Source: Terriglobales bacterium (GTDB lineage Bacteria > Acidobacteriota > Terriglobia > Terriglobales > Acidobacteriaceae). Taken from it: a DNA stretch of 37,390 nucleotides. A model generated the notes under the pieces. It had not been told where the DNA came from, did not search any database, and saw nothing but the letters and a program-made list of their open reading frames with translations. This document shows, in pieces, positions 21,909 to 30,319 of the stretch (its first letter is position 1; each line of letters opens with the position of its first letter). Both the position numbers and the translations under genes were made by a program. The stretch is taken from positions 1 to 37,390 of the forward strand of contig DATIGQ010000048.1 of the NCBI GenBank assembly GCA_035454605.1, written 5' to 3'.

Positions 21909-24432
21909 GGCGAGCCTCCTGCCCCCACTTGGGAGCAATCTCCAAACGTACACGTGCGGTGGATTCCAGGCCGCCGGTGGCATTGTCGGTGTAGCGCATG
22001 GAGCCGGTAAGCAACCGGTTGAAGTGGCTGCCCTTCACACGCACCTCACGATTGGTGACGAACTCGCGGGTGATGGCGTTGCTGACTCCCAGCACCTGCG
22101 GGTGGATGCCTTCGACCACCTGGGCCACGCCCTCGATCCAGCTTGCCGGCGAAGTGAGGCGGATGCGGGTCCCGGTGCGAATGCCGAACTTGGCCGCGGT
22201 CTGGGCGTTGATCAGGATGCCTCCGTGCACCGCGTCCTTCTCGCTGACCTCGGTGAGCCAGGGCATCACCATGGTGTCGGCGAAGGTGTGCAGCACCTCC
22301 TTGAAGGTGATGGCGTAGAAGGGATAGCCGCGGGCGCCGTCCTCGATGACCGGCGACGGTTTCCAGAAGGGCAGGGACTTGTAGTTGTCGAACGGCCAAT
22401 CCTTGATGCCGGCCTCTTCCATCTTCTTGCGCAGGTCTTCGCCCGTGCGCTGGATGAACTCGAAGTAGAAAGGCACGCGCAGATTGCCGTATGGCATGAA
22501 GGTCTCATCGGCGGTGCGAGGACGGACGGCGTGGCCGTTCTGCTTGAACCATTCCAGGCCGCGGTCGTCGCCATAGATGGAGCGCGCGTAGCGGTCCCAA
22601 AGTTCCTCGACGCTGTAGCGCTGCTCGGGGTCGAGCAGGTATTGCGGCTTCTGGGTGAAGCCGCAGACCACGTTGAGCAGGTCGTTCCAGTCGTCGCGGA
22701 AGCCCAGGCGCTCCGCCAGTTCGGTGAGGATCTCGTAGGCGTCCTTGGTGTCACCCAGCGGCTGGACCACGGGCTGGCGCACGGAGTGCCCGGTCACGAC
22801 CGGCGGCTCCAGGCAATTCAGCAGTGTGGACTCCAGGAACGTCTGGTCGGGCAGGAAGATGTCGGCCCACTCGGTAGATTCAGTGCGGTGGATGTCGATA
22901 GCGACCACGAACTTCATGCGACGCATGATCCGCTCCACCTTGTCTGTCTCGGGCATGTTCCACAGCGGGTTGGAGTGATACAGCAGCATGGCCTCGGGGT
23001 GGTACTGCAGGCCGAACCGCTCCGGCTCCAGCAAGGTTTCGGTATTGAGCTGGCCGGCGTCGAAGCCGATGGGGAACCACTCCATCAGGTGCGTCGAGTC
23101 CGGCGGGTACTTGAACGGCGGGGCCGGGTGGAGCTGATGCGGCTCCGGCTTCAGCATGCCGTCCTCGCCCGGGCTGACGAAGAAACCGCGATGGTCCAGC
23201 GGCACGCCCAGGTGGCCTCCCGGGACATCCAGATTGCCCACCAGCATGTTGAACATTTTGTAGGTCAGGTTGTCGAACAGGCCGTTGGCGTGCGATTGCG
23301 AGCCGCGGTAGTAGTTGAGCGCCGCCGGGCGGAAGGGATACGTCTTGCCTTCGATCTCGATGGTCGAGCCGATCTGGGCCGCGTCCACGAACTCGCGGGC
23401 GATGCGGCGGATGGTAGCCGCCGGCACGGTGGTGACCTCGCTCATGCGCTCGGGGGTGTAGTTCACCAGGATGTTCTTCCAGAGTTGAAAGCCGGTGCGA
23501 TAGCGACGGCCATCCACCAGGAACACCCCTTCGAGCGTCATGGCTTCCGGAGGAACAAAGTCCCAGGCTGCGGGGGCGCCGATGCGCGTGTCCCAGACCT
23601 GGGCCTTGCCGTCCTCGCCGCGGAAAAGGTGGCCATCGTCCTGCACCAGATACGGCGCGTTCGTGCGGTCGCGCAGGAATTCGCGGTCGAAGCGGTTCAG
23701 TTCGTGAATCAGCACGTGCGCCATGCCCAGCACAAAGGCGCGGTCCGTGCCCGGCAGAATGGGAACCCACTCGTTGGCCTTGGCGGCCGCCACCGAGTTG
23801 CGCGGGTCGAGCACTACCAGCCTCATGCCGCGCATGCGGGCGTCGGCCATGCGCTTGGAGCTGCCGGAAACGTGCAGGTGTGAGGAGAAACCGTCGCCGG
23901 AGCCGATCTGGATCCAGTAGTTGCAGCGCTCGTAGTCGTTGATGGCGGCGAAAGAACCATCCACGGATCCGTTGACCGGGTGGTAGGAGCCGCCGCAGTA
24001 GTTCCCCAGCGAGGTGAAGAAATTGGGCGAGCCGAACACTGCCGGCCATCCCCAGAGCAGGATGCGCTGAAAGTCACCGATGGCGCACAGCAGCTTGCGC
24101 GGGTCGTCGGCGCGGATCTTGCCCAGTTCGCGGGCGGTGATCTCGAAGGCTTCTTCCCAGGAGATCTTGACCCAGCCGGGATCCTCGCCCGGTCCCTTTT
24201 TGGGATTGGTGCGCTTCATGGGGTGAAGGACGCGCGCCGAGTCATAAAGGCGCGACAACCCGGCGTTGCCCTTGGGACACAGCTTGCCGAGGTTGTCGGG
24301 ATTGGTGGGGTCGCCCTCGATCTTGAGCGCGACACCGTCCTTCACCAGCACCTTGATGCCGCAGCCGTGCAGACACATGCCGCAAGTGCTGGGAACCCAG
24401 TTGCCCTGATATGCAGAAGCCGAGGTTGCCAT
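21895..24432 (-). CDS. Molybdopterin oxidoreductase catalytic subunit (Psr/Phs/Soe-like)
   Basis: An 845-residue protein of the DMSO-reductase family. An N-terminal [4Fe-4S] site is formed by Cys17, Cys20, Cys24 and Cys52 (CGMCLHGC, then GKLCPKGNAG). The molybdenum ligand is probably Cys146 in FGSPNFFTSLGNYCGGS, as in Cys-ligated NapA/PsrA/PhsA-type enzymes. Later motifs include PGTDRAFVLGMAHVL, FNMLVGNLDVPGGHLG, STEWADIFLPDQTFLES and the C-terminal guanine-dinucleotide domain. No twin-arginine signal is visible, even in the longer frame from 24513, so it is probably cytoplasmic, as in SoeA. Start at 24432 has GGGAGAAG upstream. The substrate (sulfur oxyanion, polysulfide or other) cannot be decided. 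Confidence 0.9.
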   Translation of the reverse strand: MATSASAYQGNWVPSTCGMCLHGCGIKVLVKDGVALKIEGDPTNPDNLGKLCPKGNAGLSRLYDSARVLHPMKRTNPKKGPGEDPGWVKISWEEAFEITARELGKIRADDPRKLLCAIGDFQRILLWGWPAVFGSPNFFTSLGNYCGGSYHPVNGSVDGSFAAINDYERCNYWIQIGSGDGFSSHLHVSGSSKRMADARMRGMRLVVLDPRNSVAAAKANEWVPILPGTDRAFVLGMAHVLIHELNRFDREFLRDRTNAPYLVQDDGHLFRGEDGKAQVWDTRIGAPAAWDFVPPEAMTLEGVFLVDGRRYRTGFQLWKNILVNYTPERMSEVTTVPAATIRRIAREFVDAAQIGSTIEIEGKTYPFRPAALNYYRGSQSHANGLFDNLTYKMFNMLVGNLDVPGGHLGVPLDHRGFFVSPGEDGMLKPEPHQLHPAPPFKYPPDSTHLMEWFPIGFDAGQLNTETLLEPERFGLQYHPEAMLLYHSNPLWNMPETDKVERIMRRMKFVVAIDIHRTESTEWADIFLPDQTFLESTLLNCLEPPVVTGHSVRQPVVQPLGDTKDAYEILTELAERLGFRDDWNDLLNVVCGFTQKPQYLLDPEQRYSVEELWDRYARSIYGDDRGLEWFKQNGHAVRPRTADETFMPYGNLRVPFYFEFIQRTGEDLRKKMEEAGIKDWPFDNYKSLPFWKPSPVIEDGARGYPFYAITFKEVLHTFADTMVMPWLTEVSEKDAVHGGILINAQTAAKFGIRTGTRIRLTSPASWIEGVAQVVEGIHPQVLGVSNAITREFVTNREVRVKGSHFNRLLTGSMRYTDNATGGLESTARVRLEIAPKWGQEARHAHD

Positions 24433-24535
24433 GGCGCGCTTCTCCCGGGCCGCAACTACCGGCCCTGCTGGGGAGCGCTGGACCATGCTGCGGGAGAAAA
24501 GCCGCTGGCTCACGCCCCCGTTTGGCTTGGGACTA

Positions 24536-24577
24536 TTTATAAAAGCGCGGGTCGCAGGAGGCTGTGACTAATGTCAC
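24536..24577 (-). promoter_or_regulatory. CRP-type class II promoter of the molybdoenzyme operon
   Basis: GTGAC-TAAT-GTCAC (24564-24577) is a perfect 5+5 palindrome, centre 24570.5. On the minus strand TATAAA (24536-24541) is a five-of-six -10 hexamer. Taking it as -12 to -7 places +1 at 24529 and the palindrome centre exactly at -41.5, the class II activator position of CRP and FNR. The leader to the ATG at 24432 is about 97 bases. A further half-site GTGAC lies at 24585-24589. Confidence 0.75.
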
Positions 24578-24599
24578 CAGCGGATGTGACTGACAGCCA

Positions 24600-25169
24600 T
24601 CAAGCTACGTAAGTCGTGTCGTGCGGCGGGCGGTCCACGACGCGCTCCGAGTGCTCGCGTCGGAACGACTCTGCGATGTGGCAGTTCCAGCATACCGGCT
24701 GGTGAGTGGCTAGGACTTCCGGCAAACGCTCGGGGTGGACCTCGTCCCACTGCACGGTACGACGGTCGGGAGCGAGCAATGCGGGCCGCTGTTTGAGCCA
24801 GTCGATGGTAGCGATGGACTTTCCGCAGAAGGCGCAGTCCTTACCTTCATACCAGCCCGCCACGATGTTCCGTACCAGGCAGTCCTGGGGGTGGTCGGCC
24901 ACCTGGGTGAGGCAGTCCTGGCCGCAATCGGCGCGTTCCGGCCAGCGAGTGCAGTCCTTCAGGCGCAGGTGCGGGGTACCGACGAGGGCGGTCAAGGCGA
25001 CACGGCCGGCCTGCACATCGACGGCTTCCGGCGTCTTGCTCTCGGGACAGGTGATCAGCATCTTGCCGCGGAATCGGCGATAGGACCGCACGGCCAGCAC
25101 CAGGCGCAACAGGACCAGTAGGCCACCCAGGGTAAGGGCGCCGATCAGAAGAAGGTTCGCGAGGGTCAC
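24600..25169 (-). CDS. Membrane-anchored nine-cysteine protein with a CxxCH motif, function unknown
   Basis: A 189-residue protein. An N-terminal hydrophobic helix (about 4-26) is followed by a basic stop (RSYRRFRG), which suggests a cytoplasmic location for the rest unless the topology is reversed. Nine cysteines follow: ITCPES, KDCTRWPERADCGQDCL, HPQDCLV, KDCAFCGKS and PVCWNCHIAE. CWNCH could be a c-type heme site or, with CAFC, half of a zinc-ribbon or Fe-S site. I recognise no named family. The start is GTG at 25169, with GGGAGG seven bases upstream; the longer frame to 25283 would cross the promoter. It lies upstream of the molybdoenzyme operon and has its own CRP-type site. Confidence 0.75.
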   Translation of the reverse strand: MTLANLLLIGALTLGGLLVLLRLVLAVRSYRRFRGKMLITCPESKTPEAVDVQAGRVALTALVGTPHLRLKDCTRWPERADCGQDCLTQVADHPQDCLVRNIVAGWYEGKDCAFCGKSIATIDWLKQRPALLAPDRRTVQWDEVHPERLPEVLATHQPVCWNCHIAESFRREHSERVVDRPPHDTTYVA

Positions 25170-25193
25170 AGCACACCTCCCTTCGCTGCCTTG

Positions 25194-25235
25194 ATTCGAC
25201 CACCGGAACGTACGAGCGTCTGTGATTGGTGTCAC
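25194..25235 (-). promoter_or_regulatory. CRP-type site and promoter of the nine-cysteine protein gene
   Basis: GTGAT-TGGT-GTCAC (25222-25235) is centred at 25228.5. A centre at -41.5 predicts +1 at 25187 and a -10 at 25194-25199, which reads TCGAAT on the minus strand (four of six). It shares the divergent 199-base intergenic region with the two sites of the 2-oxoacid oxidoreductase gene. Confidence 0.55.
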
Positions 25236-25269
25236 GGGCGGGGGTGATAAACGGCCGCAAAGCGCTCGT

Positions 25270-25305
25270 GTAACGCGAATCACACCCTGCTGTGACTCTT
25301 ATCAC
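25270..25305 (+). promoter_or_regulatory. Two CRP-type sites 22 bases apart before the 2-oxoacid oxidoreductase gene
   Basis: Site A is GTAAC-GCGA-ATCAC (25270-25283, centre 25276.5). Site B is GTGAC-TCTT-ATCAC (25292-25305, centre 25298.5). Their centres are 22 bases apart, two helical turns, so both would face the same side. If site B lies at about -42.5, the -10 would be TACGCT (25329-25334), a weak match, with transcription starting about 28 bases before the ATG. Confidence 0.6.
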
Positions 25306-25368
25306 GGTGTCCTTCCCTCCTGGCGCCGTACGCTGGGGGTGATCGTTGCTCGAGATCGGAGACGCCGT

Positions 25369-28300
25369 ATGTCGCTGCTGAAGGAAGTCATCCTCCCACG
25401 ACCCCCATCCCCCAAAACAGAGCCGCCTTACCCGGGCATTCGCACGACCGCGGATGGCTCGGGAGCGGTGGTTTGGGTGGAGTCGCACATCTCCCAGGGG
25501 GCATGCGCCTATCCCATCACCCCCTCCACCCCCATGGGGGACGGATTCGCCCAGGAATTCGCCAACGGCACCAAGAACCTTTGGAATGAGCCCCTGCAGT
25601 TTCTGGAGCCCGAGTCCGAGCACAGCTCGGCGACGGCTTGCGAGGGCTTTGCGCTGGCGGGCGGGCGGGTGGCCAATTTCACCTCCGGCCAGGGCCTGAT
25701 CCTCATGAAGGAGGTGTTGTACGTCATCGCCGGGAAGCGACTGCCGGTCGTGTTCCACATCGGAGCGCGGGCGTTGACTTCGCATTCGTTGAATGTGCAC
25801 TGCGGGCACGACGACGTCATGGGCGTGGCCGATTGCGGCTGGGGCATGCTCTTCGGGCGTAACGCCCAGGAAGCCGCCGACCTGGCCTTGATCGCGCGCC
25901 GCGTCGCGGAAGCCAGCGAGACTCCCTTCCTGAACGTGCAGGACGGTTTCCTTACCACGCACACCCTGGAGACCGTGAACCTGCCTGAGCCGGAACTGAT
26001 GCGCGAGTTCGTGGGCGCGCCGGCAACGCGCGTACGCAATCTCTTCGACCCGCTGCATCCGCTGCTGAGCGGCCCGGTACAGAACCAGGACAGCTACATG
26101 AAGGGCAAGGTGGCACAGCGCTCCTTCTACGAACGGGTGGCTCCGGAGCTGGCTGCGGCCATGCGTGAGTACTCGAACCTGACGGGACGCGAGTACGGGT
26201 TCGTCCAGCCCTACCGCATGGACGACGCGGAGTACGCGCTGGTCGGCATGGGCTCGATGATGGAGACCGCCGAAGCCACCGTCGATCACCTGCGGAGCCG
26301 CGGGCTGCGTGTGGGAGCGATCACCGTGGTCAGCTTTCGTCCTTTTCCCGCCCGCGAACTCGCCGAACTGCTCTTCCCATGCAGCGCCTTTGCCGTGATC
26401 GAGCGCGCCGACATTCCGCTGGCGGAATCCAATCCCCTCACCGCGGAGATCAAGGCGGCCTTGGCAGACGCGCAGATGGGCGCCGGTGAATTCGCCCGCC
26501 TGCCCATGCCCTTGGCTTATTCCGGCGTCGCCGGACTGGGGGGCCGCGACATCCGTCCGGGACATTTTGTGGCTGCCGTCGAAGCCATGGTCGAACGCGA
26601 CCCGCGCCGCCGCTTCGTGCTGGGTGTCAGGCATCCGGATGCGCTGGAAGTGACCGCCGACCCGGACGTGCGACCGGCGGGTTCGTACTCGTTGCGTGGC
26701 CACTCCGTCGGCGGCTTCGGATCGGTGACCACGAACAAGGTGCTGGCCTCGGTAGCCTCCGAGCTTTTTGGGGTGTATGCACAGGCTTTCCCCAAGTACG
26801 GCTCGGAGAAAAAGGGTCTGCCGACCAACTATTTCCTCACCCTGGCCAACCAGCCCATCCGGCTGCACGCCGAGCTGAACACGGTGGAGTTCGTCGCCAT
26901 CCAGGACCAGAACGCGTTCCTGAACTCGGACCCGTTGGCGGGATTGCAGAGGGGCGGCACAGTGCTGGTGCAGTCCAGCCTTCCGCCGGATGAAGTGTGG
27001 CGCTGGTTGCCGGCGGAGACACGCCGCACCATCCGTGAGCGCGGACTGAAGCTCTACGCGCTGGACGCGCTGCGCATCGCGCGCGAATCCGCCAGCCGCG
27101 CTGACCTGCAGGTGCGCATGCAGGGCATCGTGCTGCTGGGCGCATTTCTGCGCCTGACGCCGTTCCGCGAGGACGCCGGGCTGACCGAGGAACAATTGAT
27201 CACCGCACTGCGCCGCCCAATGGAAAAATACTTCGGCAAGCGGGGCGAGAAAGTGGTGGCCGACAACCTGGCGGCAGCCAGCCGCGGATATCGCGAAGTG
27301 GTCGAAGTCGTGCCTCCGGCAGAAGACAAGGAAACCGCCGCCGCCGCGCTTCCCGTGCATCACCCCCAGTGGCGCTGCCCGTCCGCGCCGGACGTGGTGG
27401 CGCCCGAGTTCTGTGACCGCGTGGTAGCCGGCTACAACCGCGGGCGCGAGCAGGATCTGGAAGCCGATGAGTACGTGGCGCGCAGTTTCATGCCGCCCTC
27501 CAGCGCCGTCCTGCGCAGTTTCCGTAACCTGGCGCCGGAGATTCCCGTGCTGACCGCCGCGAACTGCGTGGGCTGCATGGACTGCGTCAACCAGTGTCCG
27601 GACACGGCCATCCTGGCCAAGGCAGTGCTGCCGTCCGCATTGGAGGAAAAGCTGGCGCGGGTGGAACGTCCGGACCTGCGCAGCGATTTGCGCGCCCGCT
27701 TCGTCCAGACCAGCAAGTACTTCGAGCTGCCGCAGAAGCGCGGCGAGCAAGGCGGCCTGTTCGCCATCTTCGTCGATCCCGACAAGTGCAAGGGATGCGG
27801 GGAGTGCGTCGTGGCCTGCGGCTCGCACGACGCCCTGCGCATGTCACCCAAGCAGGACCTCGCGATCGAGTCCTACGATCTGGCGATGGACCTCTACCAC
27901 GCGCTGCCGGAGACGCCCGCACGCTTGCTCAACGAGAAGGCGCTGGGCGACATGATGCTGGCCTCGCGCGCGCTGCTCTACGCCGGCGGCGCGGGTTCCT
28001 GCATGGGATGCGGCGAAGCCACGGCTCTGCGGCTGATGCTGGCCGCCACGGGTTTCGTGTACGGAGCGGACCAGATCGGCATCGTGGCGGCCACCGGCTG
28101 CAACACGGTGTACGGCTCCACCTACCCGTTCAATCCGTTCGCCGTTCCCTGGACCAACTCGTTGTTTGAGAACGCTCCCGCAGACGCCATGGGCGTCCGC
28201 CTGCGCTGGGACCAGGAAGGTCATCACAAGCGTCGCTTGTGGGTAGTGGGCGGGGATGGCGCCATGTTCGATATCGGATTGCAATCCCTCTCGCGCATGC

Positions 28301-28926
28301 TGAGCTCCGGCATGGACATCAAGGTGCTGGTGCTCGACACCCAGGTCTACTCCAACACCGGCGGGCAGACTTCGACGGCGACCTTCACCAGCCAGGACGC
28401 CAAGATGGCGGCCGTGGGCAAAGCACAGCCGGGCAAGCGGGAGCGTCGCAAGGAACTGGCGCAGGTGTTGCTGGCGCATCCCAACGTGTTCGTCGCCCAG
28501 AGTACGCCCGCCCACTTGAATCATTTCTACAAAGCGGTGATGGCGGCGAACGAGTTTCCCGGTCCGGCCGTGGTGATTGCCTACGCCACCTGCCAGCCGG
28601 AGCACGGTGTGCCGGACGATCAGGCTATGACCCACGCCAAGATGGCGGTGGAATCGCGTGCCTTCCCGCTGCTGATGCATGACCCGCGCAGTGGCGAGCG
28701 CATTCGCGAGCGGTTAAGCCTGCGCGGCAATCCGGCCATGAAGGAAGACTGGCCCACGGACCCCAAGACGGATCAGCCGTTCAACTTTGTGAGTTTCGCG
28801 CGTACCGAGGGCCGCTTTGCGCGTCACTTCGACGCCGAAGGCCGGCCCGATGAACAACTTTTACTGGCGCAGCAGGACCGGCTGGAGAACTGGCGTCGGC
28901 TGCAAGAGATGGCCGGGCTGCGCTGA
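25369..28926 (+). CDS. Pyruvate:ferredoxin (flavodoxin)-type 2-oxoacid oxidoreductase, single chain
   Basis: An 1185-residue protein, the usual length of one-chain PFOR/NifJ. Domain I has ACAYPITPSTPMG, then the transketolase-like core (GFALAGGRVANFTSGQGL). The gamma-like domain is at about 400-620. A two-cluster ferredoxin domain follows, with CVGCMDCVNQCP near 734 and CKGCGECVVACG near 807. A further Cys pair is in SCMGCGEA near 880. The thiamine-diphosphate site is GDGAMFDIGLQSLSRML with NTGGQ near 962-1000. It oxidatively decarboxylates pyruvate (or another 2-oxoacid) to an acyl-CoA and reduces ferredoxin or flavodoxin; the [4Fe-4S] clusters are usually oxygen-sensitive. The ATG at 25369 has GGAG upstream. 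The next gene, a universal stress protein, begins 12 bases later. Confidence 0.92.
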   Translation: MSLLKEVILPRPPSPKTEPPYPGIRTTADGSGAVVWVESHISQGACAYPITPSTPMGDGFAQEFANGTKNLWNEPLQFLEPESEHSSATACEGFALAGGRVANFTSGQGLILMKEVLYVIAGKRLPVVFHIGARALTSHSLNVHCGHDDVMGVADCGWGMLFGRNAQEAADLALIARRVAEASETPFLNVQDGFLTTHTLETVNLPEPELMREFVGAPATRVRNLFDPLHPLLSGPVQNQDSYMKGKVAQRSFYERVAPELAAAMREYSNLTGREYGFVQPYRMDDAEYALVGMGSMMETAEATVDHLRSRGLRVGAITVVSFRPFPARELAELLFPCSAFAVIERADIPLAESNPLTAEIKAALADAQMGAGEFARLPMPLAYSGVAGLGGRDIRPGHFVAAVEAMVERDPRRRFVLGVRHPDALEVTADPDVRPAGSYSLRGHSVGGFGSVTTNKVLASVASELFGVYAQAFPKYGSEKKGLPTNYFLTLANQPIRLHAELNTVEFVAIQDQNAFLNSDPLAGLQRGGTVLVQSSLPPDEVWRWLPAETRRTIRERGLKLYALDALRIARESASRADLQVRMQGIVLLGAFLRLTPFREDAGLTEEQLITALRRPMEKYFGKRGEKVVADNLAAASRGYREVVEVVPPAEDKETAAAALPVHHPQWRCPSAPDVVAPEFCDRVVAGYNRGREQDLEADEYVARSFMPPSSAVLRSFRNLAPEIPVLTAANCVGCMDCVNQCPDTAILAKAVLPSALEEKLARVERPDLRSDLRARFVQTSKYFELPQKRGEQGGLFAIFVDPDKCKGCGECVVACGSHDALRMSPKQDLAIESYDLAMDLYHALPETPARLLNEKALGDMMLASRALLYAGGAGSCMGCGEATALRLMLAATGFVYGADQIGIVAATGCNTVYGSTYPFNPFAVPWTNSLFENAPADAMGVRLRWDQEGHHKRRLWVVGGDGAMFDIGLQSLSRMLSSGMDIKVLVLDTQVYSNTGGQTSTATFTSQDAKMAAVGKAQPGKRERRKELAQVLLAHPNVFVAQSTPAHLNHFYKAVMAANEFPGPAVVIAYATCQPEHGVPDDQAMTHAKMAVESRAFPLLMHDPRSGERIRERLSLRGNPAMKEDWPTDPKTDQPFNFVSFARTEGRFARHFDAEGRPDEQLLLAQQDRLENWRRLQEMAGLR

Positions 28927-28938
28927 ACGGAGGCAGCC

Positions 28939-29850
28939 ATGCAAGTCCTCGATTCCAAGACGCAGATTGCACTCAAGAACATTCTGTTTGCCACTGATTT
29001 TTCCACCTGCTCGGAGAAGGCGCTGCACTACGCCACCGCGCTGGCGCGGCGCTACGGCTCCAAGCTGCACGTCACCCATGTCATGCTGCCGGAAGCCTTC
29101 CTGATGGCGCCGCCGGAGGGCTACGTCCTGGGTCCGCCGCGGGCTCCCGTTTCCTACGACCGGGTTCGCGAACAGGCGGAAGCCGACATGGCCGCGCTGG
29201 CGCAGTCACCGCTGCTGGGCGGCATCCCCTACGCAACCGTCCTGGGTGAAGGCGAAGTCTCGGCCGTGCTCTGGAAGGTGATGCAGGAGCGGGATATCGA
29301 CCTCATCGTTCTGGGTACACACGGACGGAAGGGATTCGAGCGCCTGATCCTGGGCTCGGTGGCGGAATACGTGTTCCGTACTTCACCCTGCCCGGTTTTG
29401 ACCATCGGCCCGAAGGTGTGCAGTGAACCAGAGAAGGCGCTCACGCTAAAGCGCATCCTGTTCGCCACCGACCTCTCAAGCGCAGGGGACCAGGTAGTTC
29501 CCTACGCCGTTTCCCTGGCGCAGGAATTCCAGGCGCACCTCACGCTGCTGCATGTGGAGCCCAACGGCAAGAGCTTCTCCTTCGACCGCCACATGGCCGA
29601 AGCAGCAGCCCGGCAGCGCCTGCAGGAGATGGTCCCGCAGTGCGGTACCGAACTGTGGTGCAAGCCGCTGGTGGCATTCGGCGACCCCGCGGAAAAGATC
29701 GTGGAGCAGGCGCTGGAGCAGGGCGCGGACCTCATTGTGATGGGTGCGCGCCACACGGCGTTCACGGGTGTGGCCACGCACATGGGCGGCGGCACAGCGC
29801 ACAAGGTGTTGCTGGAAGCTCCCTGCCCGGTGCTGACTATCAGGCATTGA
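28939..29850 (+). CDS. Two-domain universal stress protein (co-transcribed with the oxidoreductase)
   Basis: A 303-residue tandem UspA protein. Domain 1 (about 14-155) opens with NILFATDFSTCSEKALHYA and ends LGTHGRKGFERLILGSVAEYVFRTSPCPVLTI, the usual ATP-binding G-x2-G-x9-G-S/T pattern. Domain 2 (about 168-303) opens with RILFATDLSSAGDQ; its loop is altered (MGARHTAFTGVATHMGGGTAHKVLLEAPCPVLTI). GGAGG precedes the ATG. Such proteins help survival under energy or oxygen limitation, often through nucleotide binding. It probably shares the CRP-type promoter of the oxidoreductase gene. Confidence 0.9.
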   Translation: MQVLDSKTQIALKNILFATDFSTCSEKALHYATALARRYGSKLHVTHVMLPEAFLMAPPEGYVLGPPRAPVSYDRVREQAEADMAALAQSPLLGGIPYATVLGEGEVSAVLWKVMQERDIDLIVLGTHGRKGFERLILGSVAEYVFRTSPCPVLTIGPKVCSEPEKALTLKRILFATDLSSAGDQVVPYAVSLAQEFQAHLTLLHVEPNGKSFSFDRHMAEAAARQRLQEMVPQCGTELWCKPLVAFGDPAEKIVEQALEQGADLIVMGARHTAFTGVATHMGGGTAHKVLLEAPCPVLTIRH

Positions 29851-29917
29851 GGTAATGGGCTGCAGGACGGCTGTCAGACAGTAGTGCAGCGCGCTAGGAG
29901 GGGACGGCGGAATGCAG

Positions 29918-30319
29918 CTATTGTGACTGTGCGCGCACGGCGGAGAGCGCCAGGTGGTTGGCCTCGGCGTTGTGCTCGCGGGGCACGTGCGCGATAGAGA
30001 AATCCAGGAAGCGAGCCAGCTTGCGGCATGTCCAGTTCAGGGAATAGAGCCGTGAGCTCAGGCACGCGTATTCTCCCCGCATCTGCCGGACCACGACTTC
30101 TGAGTCGGAATAGACACGGAGCGTCCGGGCCTTAAGGTTGACGGCGAGTTGCAAGGCTTCCAGCAGGGCCATGTACTCGGCGACGTTGTTGTCCTGGCGG
30201 CCGATCCAGCGGGCGATGCGGATCGTGCCTTCGGCTGAACCTTCGATCACTACCCCAATACCCGAGGGCCCGGGATTCCCGTGCGAACCTCCGTCCACGT
30301 AGGCGACGAGATTGGACAT
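29918..30319 (-). CDS. RNase HI-like protein with Asn at the fourth catalytic position
   Basis: A 133-residue protein of the RNase H fold. Acidic residues one to three are present: Asp9 in YVDGGSHGNPGPSG, Glu48 in AEYMALLEAL, Asp72 in YSDSEVVV. The C-terminal motif reads HVPREHNAEANHLA, where the usual Asp of the EAD-type motif is Asn121. In E. coli RNase HI the corresponding Asp134 can be Asn with substantial activity retained, so it may be active on RNA/DNA hybrids. Start at 30319 opens the conserved YVDGG strand; a frame 125 codons longer exists but looks non-coding. Ribosome-binding site weak. It converges on the stress-protein gene. Confidence 0.82.
   Translation of the reverse strand: MSNLVAYVDGGSHGNPGPSGIGVVIEGSAEGTIRIARWIGRQDNNVAEYMALLEALQLAVNLKARTLRVYSDSEVVVRQMRGEYACLSSRLYSLNWTCRKLARFLDFSIAHVPREHNAEANHLALSAVRAQSQ

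Noticed and set aside
21778-23883. A 701-codon open frame antisense to the molybdoenzyme gene
   Set aside because: Same GC-rich shadow effect. Its translation is low-complexity and matches no family, while the opposite strand has all the conserved motifs.
24433-24513. A longer molybdoenzyme start (GTG at 24513 or ATG at 24486) that could add a Tat signal
   Set aside because: The extra residues contain no twin arginine followed by a hydrophobic stretch, and neither codon has a ribosome-binding site, while the ATG at 24432 does.
24847-27828. A 993-codon open frame antisense to the 2-oxoacid oxidoreductase gene
   Set aside because: The opposite strand encodes a complete, well-conserved enzyme. 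Long antisense frames are expected in GC-rich genes because stop codons are rare there. The translation has no recognisable domain.
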